Of a DNA stretch of 64,000 nucleotides, positions 45,098 through 56,059 are shown in pieces (the first letter of the stretch is position 1; each line of letters starts with the position of its first letter). The translations under genes and the position numbers were made by a program. The stretch comes from Crambe crambe (lineage: Eukaryota; Porifera; Demospongiae; Poecilosclerida; Crambeidae). The stretch lies in the NCBI GenBank assembly GCA_963924555.1, contig OZ004583.1, positions 9,376,582 through 9,440,581 of the forward strand, written 5' to 3'. The notes beneath the pieces were generated by a model. The model saw only the letters and a program-made list of their open reading frames with translations. It made no database searches and was not told where the DNA came from.

Positions 45098-48033
45098 CTA
45101 GTCTACCAAATAATAGTTTAAAATACAGCTAGCTAATGAGGAACAGGTGGTAAAGAATAAAACATAACTAATGAAAATACAAAGGATGACTGGAGTGGTG
45201 GGAGAGGGAGGGGCTGGAGTGGTGGGAGAGGGAGTGACTGGAGTTGTGGGAGAGGGAGTGACTGGAGTTGTGGGAGAGGGAGGGGCTGGAGTGGCGGGAG
45301 AGGGAGGGGCTGGAGTGGTGGCAGAGGGAGGGACTGGAGTGACGGAAGAGGGAGGGACTGGAGTGGTGGAAGAGGGAGGGACTGGAGTGGTGGAAGAGGG
45401 AGGGACTGGAGTGGTGGAAGAGGGAGGGACTGGAGTGGTGGAAGAGGGAGGGACTGGAGTGGTGGAAGAGGGAGGGACTGGAGTGGTGGAAGAGGGAGGG
45501 ACTGGAGTGGGATAAGAAGGAGTTGGTCTAGGAGTGTGGTCTGGAGCAGCAGTATTTGGAAGGAGAGAGGAAGTGGTAGCGATGTCTTGTACTTCTACAT
45601 TATTCATTAGCAGTAAGTCACATTATGGTATTATTAATATTGCAAACCTGTTAGTATGACCTTAGCATAGCGGTAAGTTCTGGAGATGTTGTTGATGGCT
45701 ATGCATCGGTAACTACCAGCGTCTCTCTCTCTCACCTCAGGAATGTACAGATAGGTGGTATTTATACCATCTACAAGTATATTAAAGCTATAGTACACTC
45801 AATTGAAGCACAACATACATTATATACCCATAATAGTTCCTTTATGTTCCCAGTAGATGTGTGGAAGGGGACAGCCAGTTACATGGCAGTAGAGTGTCAG
45901 GTTAGACAGGTAAGGAACTTTGTATAGGACCTGCCAGTCCACTATGACCACTGGAGTCTCCTCCCCGACACAATCCAATGAACCAGCGATATATCCGCGT
46001 TCACCTTCATAGTTACAATGATGAGTGTGATTATGGAGGAAACCATTATTGATACTGCTTACCTTCAACTATAATAGCCATGCTCCATGCCGATTCCCCC
46101 GCCAGATTCTTGGCAACACAGTTGTAGGCAGCAGTGTCATACTTCTGGGCTGTGTTGAAAACAATAGTCCCATTTGATAGCGAGTGAACTCTTTCACTTG
46201 AGTTACAGGAAATCTCAGTCTTGTTAATATGGTATAGCCAGACAACAGTGGGGGAAGGATTTCCTCCAACTACACAGTCCACCATTCCAACTTGACCTTC
46301 AAAAAATGTGTGAAGACTTTCAAAGTGACCTTGAAACCGAGGAGCACTATGATTTGCTGAAATGAAAATCGATAATAGCTAATGTTTTGAGGAACATGCT
46401 CATTTTGCATTACCTGTCAAGTTCTGTTGCCAGTGAAGTTGAACTTGATGCTCATCCACTCCCACATCATTCCCCACTCTGCAGGTGAAGAGCCCCTCGT
46501 GACTTGGGGTTACATTGGAGATGACCAGATTCCCATCCATCATCTGATAGTCATCTCCAACGTCCACTTCTTCTCCTTGGTATGTCCATACGAAGGAGAG
46601 CGGGGGAGAACCAGTGGCCGAGCAAGCAAGTTTCACCTTTTCACCGTAAGACGAGAAGGACACTCGTTGGGAGGTGGACAGCAAGTCTGGGGGAGCTTAA
46701 AAAGCAAAACTTTGTGTGAATGTGGTTACCAACTTTATTACTATTTCCCATAACAGGTGTTTACAATAGCAATTATTGTGGTTAAACCAGCCCTTGCTGC
46801 TTTGTGGAAGTAGCCATAGCTGGTGTTTATCTCACCTTTGCATTTGGTCTTATCTCTAGTGAGCAGCAACTGTTGACGTAGGGGATTCCTTTGTTGGCAA
46901 ACTTCACAGACGGAGGAGTTTCCAGCTGTGCACTGTATGTGCTTACAGAACTGGATCCCCGAGCATCCTAAATAACTAAAGTGAATAACACTACTTCTGA
47001 GGGGGAAGTCATGGGACTTACTGAGGCAGACTGGAAGGTCCCCCCAGGAGTTGATGTTGCATGTAACTGTTGGGGGACCTTCCAAGTAATAACCCTGTTT
47101 GCACTTTATGCTGATATTTGCTTGATGGTGAACCCTACCAGGTATCAAAAATGTTGATGATGTGGGTGCTCCATTTTTGATACGTGGCAGTAAACACCCT
47201 TTAAAAAACGAAGAAACAATAACAACAATGAAACGGCAGGAGATGCAGTGACGTACCAGCATAGAAGTGACACCCCCTGATTTCATACTTTTTGATTTTG
47301 GTGCCATATTTTCTGCAGGAAGGTTTATAGTAATGCAGTGAGTAAATTCTTAGCTGGTTCAAATAAGCTTGTGAGGAGTGATTGATGCTTACCGAATTGT
47401 GGTGAAGATTCCACTTGGTGCTACAGATGCTCTAACAGACCTTCTGTGGCGTCTTACTGCATCACACATGGAGAGGGTGTCTGCTGGTATCCCATGGCAG
47501 GCAAACCACCAAGTGAGGGGGGTGAATGTGATCCTGATGCCACCCAGATACCCCATAGTGGCATCTGCATTGCAATCAAATCCAATGTCACTATAGGGTG
47601 AGCGGAACCATTGAGTGATTCCTGAAGCCCCAGGAGGCACCACAGAACCACAACAAATGCTCATACTAAGGTTGCCAGCAGCATCATCAGTTCTGCATAA
47701 TAATTACGTGAGAAATGACAGGGTTAAAATAACTCTTTTAATGTAGTAATTGTGTATATACAGTGATAAGAAGTTTGTTTTGAGGACGTCTATTGGTCTG
47801 CGGTTGCCACACAACAGGGTGACAGATGTATTGGCATCTGTAGCAGAGAATTGGACCTCCTGCCGCCTTCCACTATCACATCGGTACCGATGTCTTCCTC
47901 CATGCACAGCTTCTGCAAAGAATATAGGCTCAGCTAGCTGGCTGCATAGTTAACTAGGGTAGAGATGCAAATTACCTGTTGGCAGGAGTTTGAGAAGCCA
48001 AATGAACTGCAATACAACAATGACAGTCTTCAT
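45098..48033 (-). CDS. Sushi/Ig membrane protein with mucin-like stalk
   Basis: Start at 48033, MKTVIVVLQFIWLLKLLPTG, a signal peptide. A Cys-containing N-terminal region of about 150 residues (47913-47260) is not recognised; FDCNADATMGYLGGIRI is only weakly dermatopontin-like. Then a sushi domain (47200-47035: GCLLPRIKNGAP, CKQGYYLEG, CNINSWGDLPVC), a Cys module CX5CX4CX7CX2C (46970-46840) spaced exactly as in the giant secreted protein to the left, and Ig domains at 46695-46420 (LACSATGSPPLSFVW, LFTCRVGND), 46300-46065 (VDCVVGGNPSPTVVW, YNCVAKN) and 46010-45700. The stalk is a Pro/Ser/Thr repeat (45525-45190), and the end ILCIFISYVLFFTTCSSLA is a membrane segment. Likely a cell-surface adhesion or recognition protein. 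Confidence 0.82.
45187..45516 (-). repeat. 24-bp minisatellite coding for PPSSTTPV stalk
   Basis: About fourteen head-to-tail 24-base units coding on the minus strand for TPVPPSST-type octapeptides. Upstream units (45345-45515) are almost identical; those nearer the membrane segment have drifted (PSPTTPVT, PSPATPAP). Thr/Ser/Pro composition predicts dense O-glycosylation. Confidence 0.95.
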
Positions 48034-48072
48034 GGTCCTGGTGTTATTATTATAACTCTAATTTAACCCTCA

Positions 48073-48082
48073 GCGCATGCGC
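48073..48082. promoter_or_regulatory. NRF1-type palindrome GCGCATGCGC
   Basis: Perfect GCGCATGCGC, 40 bases upstream of the start codon of the sushi/Ig gene. A second, imperfect copy (TGCGCATGCTC) lies near 48205. This matches the animal NRF1 consensus YGCGCAYGCGCR in its core. Confidence 0.6.
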
Positions 48083-48245
48083 AATAGCAAAGCAAGGGTT
48101 AAGATTTATAAATTCATTTGCATTTTATGCACTCTTAGTAGCTCTGTACATTGCGACAATCTATGATTGTGCTAACCGTTCTCTTCTTTTGTTATTAATT
48201 TTTGCGCATGCTCAGAATTTTTTGGCAATTGTGAAAATCATAAGG

Positions 48246-50827
48246 CTAAGAAATGAAGTCACGGAGAAGTGTTAGTCTCATAACCTCTGCACTGTTCATC
48301 TGTTGACGGAGTTCTCCCACATCAGTTGTCTCTGCTCGCTCCACCTTCCATGACAAATTCTCTATCTCCACCTCCAATTGTGCCTGTTGATATTCAAACT
48401 GCAGGGACAACACATCCATGGGTTGCTTGGGTTTCACATCCCCCCGCCCCATAGAGTCACTTAATGGCTTACCAGAGGCTTTCTGTCTTCCTTCATGAAG
48501 TAAGCATAAGGATAGGTGTATTTGAGAGTGTAGCGACACTGCAAGCAAGCAAGTACCAAAAGAGTTAGGTAACGGCAATAATTAACTGAGTTGTAAAAGG
48601 CATTGCAGCCCTAAAAATGGAACTCAGATTAACTCCTTTGTATCATATTGAATTTGAGTGCTATTGGTCTCGTAAATTGGAAATTTCTATAATATAGACT
48701 TGGTAAATTTCTGAAAAACTTTAATACTCAAAAGCGAATTGAATTTATCTAACACTTTTGAAATTAGATTCACCACCAGGTGGATACGTGTGCACACACA
48801 CACACACATACACACACCTTCCTCAGAAGGGAAACAGCGTCCATTAAGTACTGCCAGTCAATCCAAGTGCCAACTCCTTCAGAAACTTTCTCTTCTATTC
48901 GATCAACTATCTTCTGCTTTGTAGCCTCTTCCAATTTAAGACTGCGATCATGATTGGCCCACTAAGAGATCATGGACAGAGTATTGCTATAGCAACCACC
49001 CAATAGCAGCATGTCCTTCCTCACCCTTTGGAAGTAGAAGAGGTATTTCTCCAGTGCTTGTCTTGCCGAGTTGATCTCCTGGTTGTCTTCAACATACTTG
49101 CTGCAGTTATAGTAGCCACTATGACTCTTCCATGCTGAAGGCATCACAAGGAGAGATTGGCAATGGCAAGAATAGATAAACAAATAAATGCATCAAAGAG
49201 TCATCCACTCACATCCAAGACACATCCAACAGAAATCTGGACAACAAACAGAATGGATGAATGGAGGGTTGAGTATTGTGAGGATGTGAACTCACCTGAG
49301 TGGCACTGAGAACAAGACTGCAATAGAAGAAGAAGAAATTGAAAGAGAAACACAAGATAACCTCACTCACTCACCATGTGGTTACACCCACCATTTTTCT
49401 CGATTGAAGTGTGACAGTTGGGACACTGGAGAAAATAGAGAGTGAAACACTGCAAAATGTTCTGCATAAAAACTCACATCTTTAGTGTTGGCTATGATAT
49501 AGTTGGCAGTTTCAGAGTCGTCCTGACACTTGTTCAGCCATGTCCTGATGGATTCACAGTCTGCACATGATGACCCAGAACAAGCACAGCAATAGAACTT
49601 ATACTGATACACACACACACACACACAGACATACACATACCAGTAGGACAGTGATATACCTCTCCACAAGAAAAGCTACAAAGGAGGGAATGATCATTAA
49701 TAAACATCAATATGCTACCACCCACAGCATGCAAGCGTTGATATCTGGTTGGGTAAAGGGTTGCCATGCCTGCTAACCAGCAAGTGGTAGTGCACTTTGA
49801 GCAAGAGACTTTCTTAGCTTGAAGTTGACTGGCATAGAATACAATGGTGCAGTCAGGACCTGGACACCAGCGTAGGAGCGAGTGAGACTGCACATAGTCA
49901 CTCAGAGCATAACGAAGAAAACGAGCTGAAGACTCGGCATGACTCTCCAACATGGACTGCACTGTTTCTAGAGCAACCACTGTGGGACATTGCAAACACT
50001 CTATTGCTGCATGCAGAGTCAGTACATTACATCATCACTACATCATCATTAGTCAATCTTACAAGTGGCAACACCAGCAGATATTTTGGAGAGAATGTAC
50101 TGAACCCAACAGTCTATACAGAATATGTGACCACAAGGCAGTCCATGCATGCCATTGGCTGGACGCAGACACACTGGACACTCCCCCAGCAGAGTAACTG
50201 GGGTATCATTTGATTGAACCTTGAGACGAGCATCCATCATCAATTCCTCCCTGTCTGAATCCATGGAGAACCTAAAACCCAAGTAAGGTCACTAGCCATG
50301 TGCATGGTCTGCTTGTATAATATGTAGTTTACCTCTTTACTAACTCTTTTGTGTCCCAGTTGAGGTGATGCAACAGAATCCTGGCTGATGGTTCATCCAG
50401 CTAAAAGAGATGGGATGGGGTAAACACACACAACACCATCCTCCCAATGAAATATACCACCTTGATTGCCTTGCAAGCATCCTTGACCTGGGCATCTAGG
50501 AAGTTCCAGGCTTCTTCAGTAGACAGGCAGGAGAAATCATAGTGCTCTGGATCAATCTGGAAGGATACATCAACCAACCCACCACCTTCACCTGTGTATA
50601 ACAGGCAGGGGATGAAGCACTAGACACTATATACATGTTAGAGAGAACCCTTTACCAGGTGCAGTGGCGTCCACGTCTTCCTCCCCATAATAGTTGTCAT
50701 AGTCTTCTGTCCCATCGTCTTCATCACTGTCCCAGTCTTCACTTGCTGCCACTGAGTCTTGAGCCTCCAGAACAGATGAGAATAACTCCTCATCTTGTGA
50801 GGATGAAGGCACCAAAGACTTCTCCAT
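48246..50827 (-). CDS. ARIH2: ARIH2 (Ariadne-2) RBR E3 ubiquitin ligase
   Basis: Start at 50827, with an acidic N terminus ([20 protein letters not shown]) typical of Ariadne proteins. RING1 at about 50195-49980 ([25 protein letters not shown]), IBR at about 49950-49560 ([20 protein letters not shown]), RING2 at about 49470-49150: [19 protein letters not shown]. The Cys in GGCNHM is the catalytic residue that takes ubiquitin from the E2. The Ariadne domain follows ([58 protein letters not shown]) and ends LRDFIS. This is much closer to ARIH2 than ARIH1. ARIH2 works with neddylated CUL5-RING ligases. No key residue appears lost. Some ten short introns, two with CA microsatellites. Confidence 0.96.
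48648..48775. repeat. Fold-back element related to 8347-8620
   Basis: AT-rich intronic stretch with TTTGAGTGCTATTGGTCT (about 48654) and, in opposite orientation, TACTCAAAAGCGAATT (about 48725). It shares with the POC1-intron element the words CTTTTGAGTRYTAAA, TATTGGTCTYRTAAA and CCAAGTCTATA, some in inverse order. It lies between ARIH2 exons. Confidence 0.5.
49609..49626. repeat. (CA)n microsatellite
   Basis: Nine CA units inside an ARIH2 intron; a similar short CA tract is at 48793-48810 in another ARIH2 intron. Confidence 0.85.
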
Positions 50828-51087
50828 AAAGTTAATATACCTTCAAGGAGCACACCTAGCTAGATTGGTGGTTATCTTTGAGAAACTTCAACGAGAAGAC
50901 AGATAGGCTCACCTCTTCCAATGATTCAGCTAGCTCTTGTGGTCGCTTTTCTATAGGCCTAGGCCTTCCGCGATGTTCTATTATTAGTAACAAACACCGT
51001 GTTATGTTATGCAATCTGGAAGTCAATTAAACTTGGCGGGAATTAGAAAATCATTTGAACTTTGAACTTGAGTTCTGTGAGGACATT
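50828..51087. promoter_or_regulatory. Divergent promoter region ARIH2 / TUBGCP2
   Basis: 260 bases between divergent starts of two housekeeping-type genes. No TATA box or named site was recognised. Confidence 0.5.
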
Positions 51088-54036
51088 ATGAGTCATGAGT
51101 TTGAGCTGCACCATTTGGTCTCAGAACTACTCTCGCTCCTGCGAGTGACTGAAAAAGTAGATGTAGACACTCAAGTGGACCTGCTGCTAAAGAACAGAAC
51201 TCCCTACATTACCACACAGGTAGTTACCTGCTATTCCACTATCATTTGTCATAGGAGATGTTCCCACCTTCCCCTTGGGGGTGTGGTTTGGGAAATTATA
51301 ATTAATTTATTGGTAATATGCTAGGTGAGTGCTCATGCTGCTAAGCGCAAGATTGCAGAATTCTCTTCTCGGGGGAAGGACTTTTTGAAAAAGTATGATG
51401 AACTGAAGGTTCGGCAGACTCGGAATCTAGATCCTCTCGTCTATCTCCTTTCAAAGATCACCGAGGATTCACGCTTGTGTGGTTTCCTCCAAACTGTACG
51501 CCCACTTGTGGAAGGGACGGGGAGAAAAGAGATCACTGATATCAAGGTCTTGGATCTGGTGGAAGGTCAGGAAGTCAAACTTCCCGAGAAAGGTGGGGTG
51601 TGTAAATCTTTAATAGTGTAGGTGGAATTAGACCTTGCCACAACCTCAGGGGCAGTGTTGACTCAAGAAGAGATTGAGCAGTTGATGGGAAAGTTGGAGA
51701 GTGTGACCACTACATTACAGTTGAGAGAGAAAGCTGCTCTCAAGGAGTCAAAGGTCAGTGCCGCACCTCTATTAGATATGGGTTGCTACAATAGCACTGT
51801 GCAGGAATGTGGGAGTTTCCCAAAGCTTCCATCATGGTTGACTGAGAGACTTTATCAGTCCAAAGACTTTGTAGAGGATCGGTCAGTGCCTGCAGCTAGG
51901 ATGTCCTTGGGTTCGTTACCCTTGGCCTTACAGCAGCAAGCAGTCGTGGAGGATCTCTTATTTCTCATGAATGGAGTTGATGGCAGGTAGGTCAGCATTC
52001 GCTGCAATGATGTTATCATTCGTAACTGATATCGTGAAGGTATATTCATGCTACTCCATTGGAATTGCCCTCTGATCTTCGTTCCTTTGAAGTAGATCCA
52101 AGCATGGATCCCTCCCTCCTCAGCCTTGTACATAGAATTTTGCCTCTGAGCAGTCACTACTCGACTGTCATACGGTTTGTAGAAGACACGTCCAGGTTCG
52201 TACATGGGATGGTTGACCAAGCACTGGGCTCAGCAATGAAGGGTCTACTCAAGGAATACCTCTTGGTATCGGCTCAGCTCGAGACACAACATCGTCGAGG
52301 ACAACTCGCACTGCAAAAGTTTTGGTACTATGTGCAGCCTTGCCTGCGGAGCTTGGAGATCTTGGCCAGAGTAGCAGTGTCCATCACTAAGGGAAGCTGT
52401 CGTGGTGGGAAGACTCTTAGCACCCTCCATAGCCTGACCTCCGGCTACACTGGGGACGAGCGAAGTCAAGAGCTGTGTGTGCATTTGGCTAAAGCAGCTT
52501 GCCAGCCCTACTTTGAAATGCTGAGTCACTGGGTGTTCCAAGGGGAGGTGAAGGATCCTTATGGAGAGTTTATGGTGCTGGAACACGGCACTATTGCTAA
52601 GGACAGATTGCACGTCGAATACAACGATGCTTACTGGGAGAGACGTTACACTGTCTGCCAAGAAAATATCCCCTCCTTTCTGGAACAGGTAATTATTATT
52701 CACCCTTTTCTTCTTTGCACTCACCCTCACTCTCTTGCTTGCTAGATGGCTGAAAAGGTCTTGCGTGCTGGCAAGTACCTGAATGTGGTAGGAGAATGCG
52801 GTAAGGAGGTGGACTATCCTGGCCCTCGAGAACTGACTTATGCACCCCAGGAGCGAGGTTATGTAGACACTATAGAAAAGGCCTACACATTTGCCAGCAA
52901 GAGTCTGCTGGAGCTGATGATGGAAGGGGAGGATCTGATGGGCTACCTTCACTCCCTCAAGCACTATTTCCTCATGGACCAAGGAGATTTGATGGTCCAC
53001 TTTATGGACATGGCAAGAGAAGAATTGTGCAAACCAATGTCTGAAATTCTTCCACAGCGCTTGGAGTCTTTACTGGAGCTTGCCCTCCGAACAAGTTTGG
53101 CCGATCACGATCCGTATAAAGACAATGTCAAGCCTATTCTCGTGCCTTATGACCTGGTCACCCAACTCTTTTATATCATGGCCATTCAACCGGAAGGGGT
53201 GGGACCAGATGCCACACCCCCTCCACCTATAGCACGACCGGATCCCAAGTCTGTGATTGGTCTAACTGGAGTGGAAGCATTTAGCCTGGATTACCAGGTC
53301 AAGTGGCCCTTGTCTCTGGTGATCAGTCGAAAGAGCTTGTTCAAGTACCAGATGTTATTCCGACACTTGTTCTTTTGTCGGCATGTGGAAAGAGAGTTAT
53401 GCGATACGTGGACACACTTCAAAGGAGCCAAAGCTTCTGCCCTCGACCACTCGTCATGGTGAGATTATTATTAATGGGAAAAATGGTTTATTATTATGGT
53501 TTTGTATTTGCAGGTACCCAGCTGCTTTTGCCCTCCTTCAGCGAATGCTCAATTTTGTTCAGAATTTGCAGTACTACATGACGTTCGAAGTGTTGGAACC
53601 AAACTGGAACCAGCTGGAACAGGGTCTCCGCTCTGTCTCCAATATCGATGATGTGCTTCTCATGCACAATGACTTTCTAGACAAATGTTTGCGAGACTGC
53701 ATGCTGAGTAGTCGCGAGGTATTGAAGACGATGAGTCGATTGCTGGCCATCTGCATCTCCTTCACCAGACATATCCAGTTTGCAGAAATGCAGGAAGAAG
53801 GACTAGTACAATGGTCAGAGTACGGAGGTCGATCTCGTTTATTATCAGACGATATAGAGAGTGGACCAAATGCAAAAGAACTGATGAGTGATTGCGAGCG
53901 ACGATTCACGAATGACTTTGTGCAATTGCTGGACTGGCTGTACTCTATGAGTTCCGAAAGTGTTGGGAGCATGGTGGCACGCTTGGATTTTAATGGTTTC
54001 TACAGGACCCGGTACACACCCACACATACACAGTAA
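51088..54036 (+). CDS. TUBGCP2: Gamma-tubulin complex component 2 (GCP2)
   Basis: The start MSHEFELHHLVSELLSLLRV aligns with human GCP2. Conserved blocks follow in order: KNRTPYITTQVSAHAAKRKI, FLKKYDELKVRQTRNLDPLV, SLPLALQQQAVVEDLLFLMN and VDGR, then GRIP1 (LVHRILPLSSHYSTVIRF, YFEMLSHWVFQGEVKDPYGE) and GRIP2 (LDYQVKWPLSLVISRKSL, FKYQMLFRHLFFCRHVEREL, RMLNFVQNLQYYM, SNIDDVLLMHNDFLDKCL, RDCM, ARLDFNGFY). GCP2 pairs with GCP3 in the gamma-tubulin small complex that nucleates microtubules at the centrosome. Roughly 800 residues; the Pro/Ala-rich end of vertebrate GCP2 is replaced by a short TRYTPTHTQ, read through a possible GT donor at 54012, so the exact C terminus is uncertain. Confidence 0.95.
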
Positions 54037-55019
54037 AAAAATAAGTCGTCCATTGCAAGATTAAAAACAAAAACCACAAATTATAATGACATTGATAGCA
54101 CGTGCACACCATAAGAATGTTTAACCAAGCACTGGAGCTAAAGGAGTAAACAACAACTCGTTTCTTTATCCTCTTGGTCTCGAGGAAGGAGTGGAGTAGC
54201 TTCACTTGCTCCATGGCTACGTCCTTTCCGTCTGTGATTCCTGTGAAGTCCTACAAAAGAGTGGCAGTTGGTACCACAGCACACAACTGTTACACAGTCT
54301 ACCTACCCTCATGCTGATGGTTTTCTGGGCTGGTTGCTTCAGGAGTAGCCACAGGAAGATGTGCTGTGCAAAGAGATAACCATTACAATGAAATTTTCGC
54401 ATCAAACCTACTCTGTCCATCTTCCAGTGGCCTCTTCTCTTGTAGAGGCCCAACTGGTTCTTCTGCTAGCAATAACTTTGGTTGGTCAGGGTACGCGAAC
54501 CGTCGAGAGGCTGGGATCTGAGTTGCAGTAGTGTAACCTCCATCTTCATGACTATCTCTGCTGTCGTCATCCCCATCATGAGGTAACGGGCGTGGCCGAC
54601 CATCTGAATAAAATCCAGTCTGGTGCCTGTCTGGTGGGGACGAGGAAGGGCTCTCTAAGATCTAAGAAAATGAATCACGTCACCTGCATAACAAGTGTAG
54701 CTGCTAGCAACCTACCTCTGAGTTAATATCTTGCTGATAGTCGTAATCCATCTGCTCGGGTGTATGAAAACTAGTCGGACTGTCTGTGTACGGAGAAGAT
54801 GATACTTCTTGCCTACCTGGGGTTTATAGCTCTACGGTCACCATCCTATTTTAATAGATAAGACTAACTTTGGGGAGTGATATAAGCTGAAGCATGTCCA
54901 GAAGTCGTAAACCTGTCCTTTCCCGATCCAGGTATGTCAACGCCTTCGCTACCTCCAACCTCCTCCATGACTGTCGATGGGCGGAGGCGCAAGGGTGAGG
55001 GGTAAGGATCGTCATTCAT
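53990..55019 (-). CDS. Unrecognised gene, mostly disordered product
   Basis: Start ATG at 55019 (MNDDPYPSPLRLRPST). Splicing in phase gives an exon to about 54868, then RQEVSSSPYTDSPTSFHTPE (54813-54720), ILESPSSSPPDRHQTGFY and on to PLEDGQ (54662-54428), THLPVATPEATSPENHQHE (54363-54310), and DFTGITDGKDVAMEQVKLLH from 54252. The product is rich in S, P, D and G with a basic ETKRIKKR near the end. I do not recognise it. The last reading frame continues into a hydrophobic stretch and stops at 53990, inside the opposite-strand last exon of TUBGCP2, so the true 3' end may differ; an unseen splice near 54120 is possible. The first four exons are better supported than the end. Head-to-head with the secreted gene at 55088, 68 bases away. 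Confidence 0.5.
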
Positions 55020-55087
55020 TCTCCTGCAAATCATTAATGCGCATGCGCTTTTTTGCCGTAGAAACCGGATTGAAAAAAAGCTCAATC
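55020..55087. promoter_or_regulatory. 68-bp bidirectional promoter with NRF1 palindrome
   Basis: Divergent starts at 55019 and 55088 leave 68 bases. In the middle, 55039-55048 is a perfect GCGCATGCGC within ATGCGCATGCGCTT, matching the animal NRF1 consensus core. Confidence 0.65.
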
Positions 55088-55848
55088 ATGAAAGGTTTCT
55101 TAGTGGTACTGTGTTTCTTTATCGTTTCTTTTAAATGGTGTGATGCCAAGCCAGTTGGTAAGTGAATAATTTTACTGCCCTGCTTTTGATAGGTCTGTTA
55201 AATTTATATTCATAATCCAGAACACATTGCATGCTCCCCTGATGCATCATGCCCAGAAGGTTATGTATGCGGAGAAGGAAGCTACTGCATCCATATCTTA
55301 ACTACCACACTTTCATTTGGTTCTGAATCAGGTGAGAATAAGCTAGCAGAAATGGTATCTTACTTATTAAATCACATATAGGTGATGGAGTCGATGTGGG
55401 GTCCAGCGGTGGTGGATATCGCAAGAAGAAAGATGCTGGAGGTGAAGAATCAAACTCTGTTACAACAAGAAATTTATTCTTTCGCAAGAAGAAATCAGCA
55501 AGTGTCAAAGATACTAAGGTCGGTATGTATCGGTTCACCAACAATAAAGAAATGGGACCTAATACGAAATTGGAGAAAACAAATATAAATATAAAATTAA
55601 GTGATAAACCTCAAACAAAGAGCCTCGTCTTGTTAAAAGAAAAACTAAAGCATTTAAGTGAAATGAAAAAAGACTTATTAATGAAGATTGGAGATATACA
55701 AGACCGTATTCATGATCATGAAGTAAAAACTGCAGCAGTGGTTGATGGTATTATTGTTGAGGGACAAGAGAAAAAGTTTTTGGTAGGAGATGTTCCTGGA
55801 GACTTTGCACCCCTCATTGATTTGGGAGACTATGAGAATTTCTTGTAG
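55088..55848 (+). CDS. Secreted Cys-motif/coiled-coil protein (first of three)
   Basis: Three exons: 55088-55157, about 55223-55331 and 55382-55848; about 215 residues. Signal peptide MKGFLVVLCFFIVSFKW ending CDA; the first intron is phase 1 directly after it. Exon 2 holds four Cys, CSPDASCPEGYVCGEGSYC, a small knot-like motif. Exon 3 starts Gly/Ser-rich (GDGVDVGSSGGGY), turns strongly basic (RKKKDAGG, FFRKKKSASVKD) and then forms a Lys-rich heptad coiled coil, LVLLKEKLKHLSEMKKDLLM then KIGDIQDRI, before an acidic end LIDLGDYENFL. No membrane segment. No family is recognised. The next two genes downstream have the same plan of leader, phase-1 intron and coiled coil, which suggests tandem paralogues. 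Confidence 0.75.
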
Positions 55849-56059
55849 CTGGTTACCCGTTAATTTCTTCAGACTTGAACTGATACATCGGGACTATAAC
55901 ATTATTCATTGGGCCTCATTCACCAAACATTATTATATTCAGACTGTTGACATTATTTTTGATACTGTGTACCTAATTTTCGTACTGACGGGAAAAATTG
56001 AATTTGCGGACATGCGCAATACGTAGCTATAGATACGTCATTTCGACTTCTTTTTCAAG

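Noticed and set aside
45171..45515. Plus-strand frame of Gly/Val/Glu repeats
   Set aside because: It is the antisense shadow of the 24-bp minisatellite coding the mucin-like stalk; it lacks splice or start context.
45187..45516. CRISPR array
   Set aside because: Units of 24 bp are contiguous without spacers and are coding; the genome is eukaryotic.
54310..54410. Hydrophobic frame HIFLWLLLKQPAQ as a membrane helix in the unrecognised minus gene
   Set aside because: The splice phases on both sides select the other frame (THLPVATPEATSPENHQHE), which is hydrophilic.
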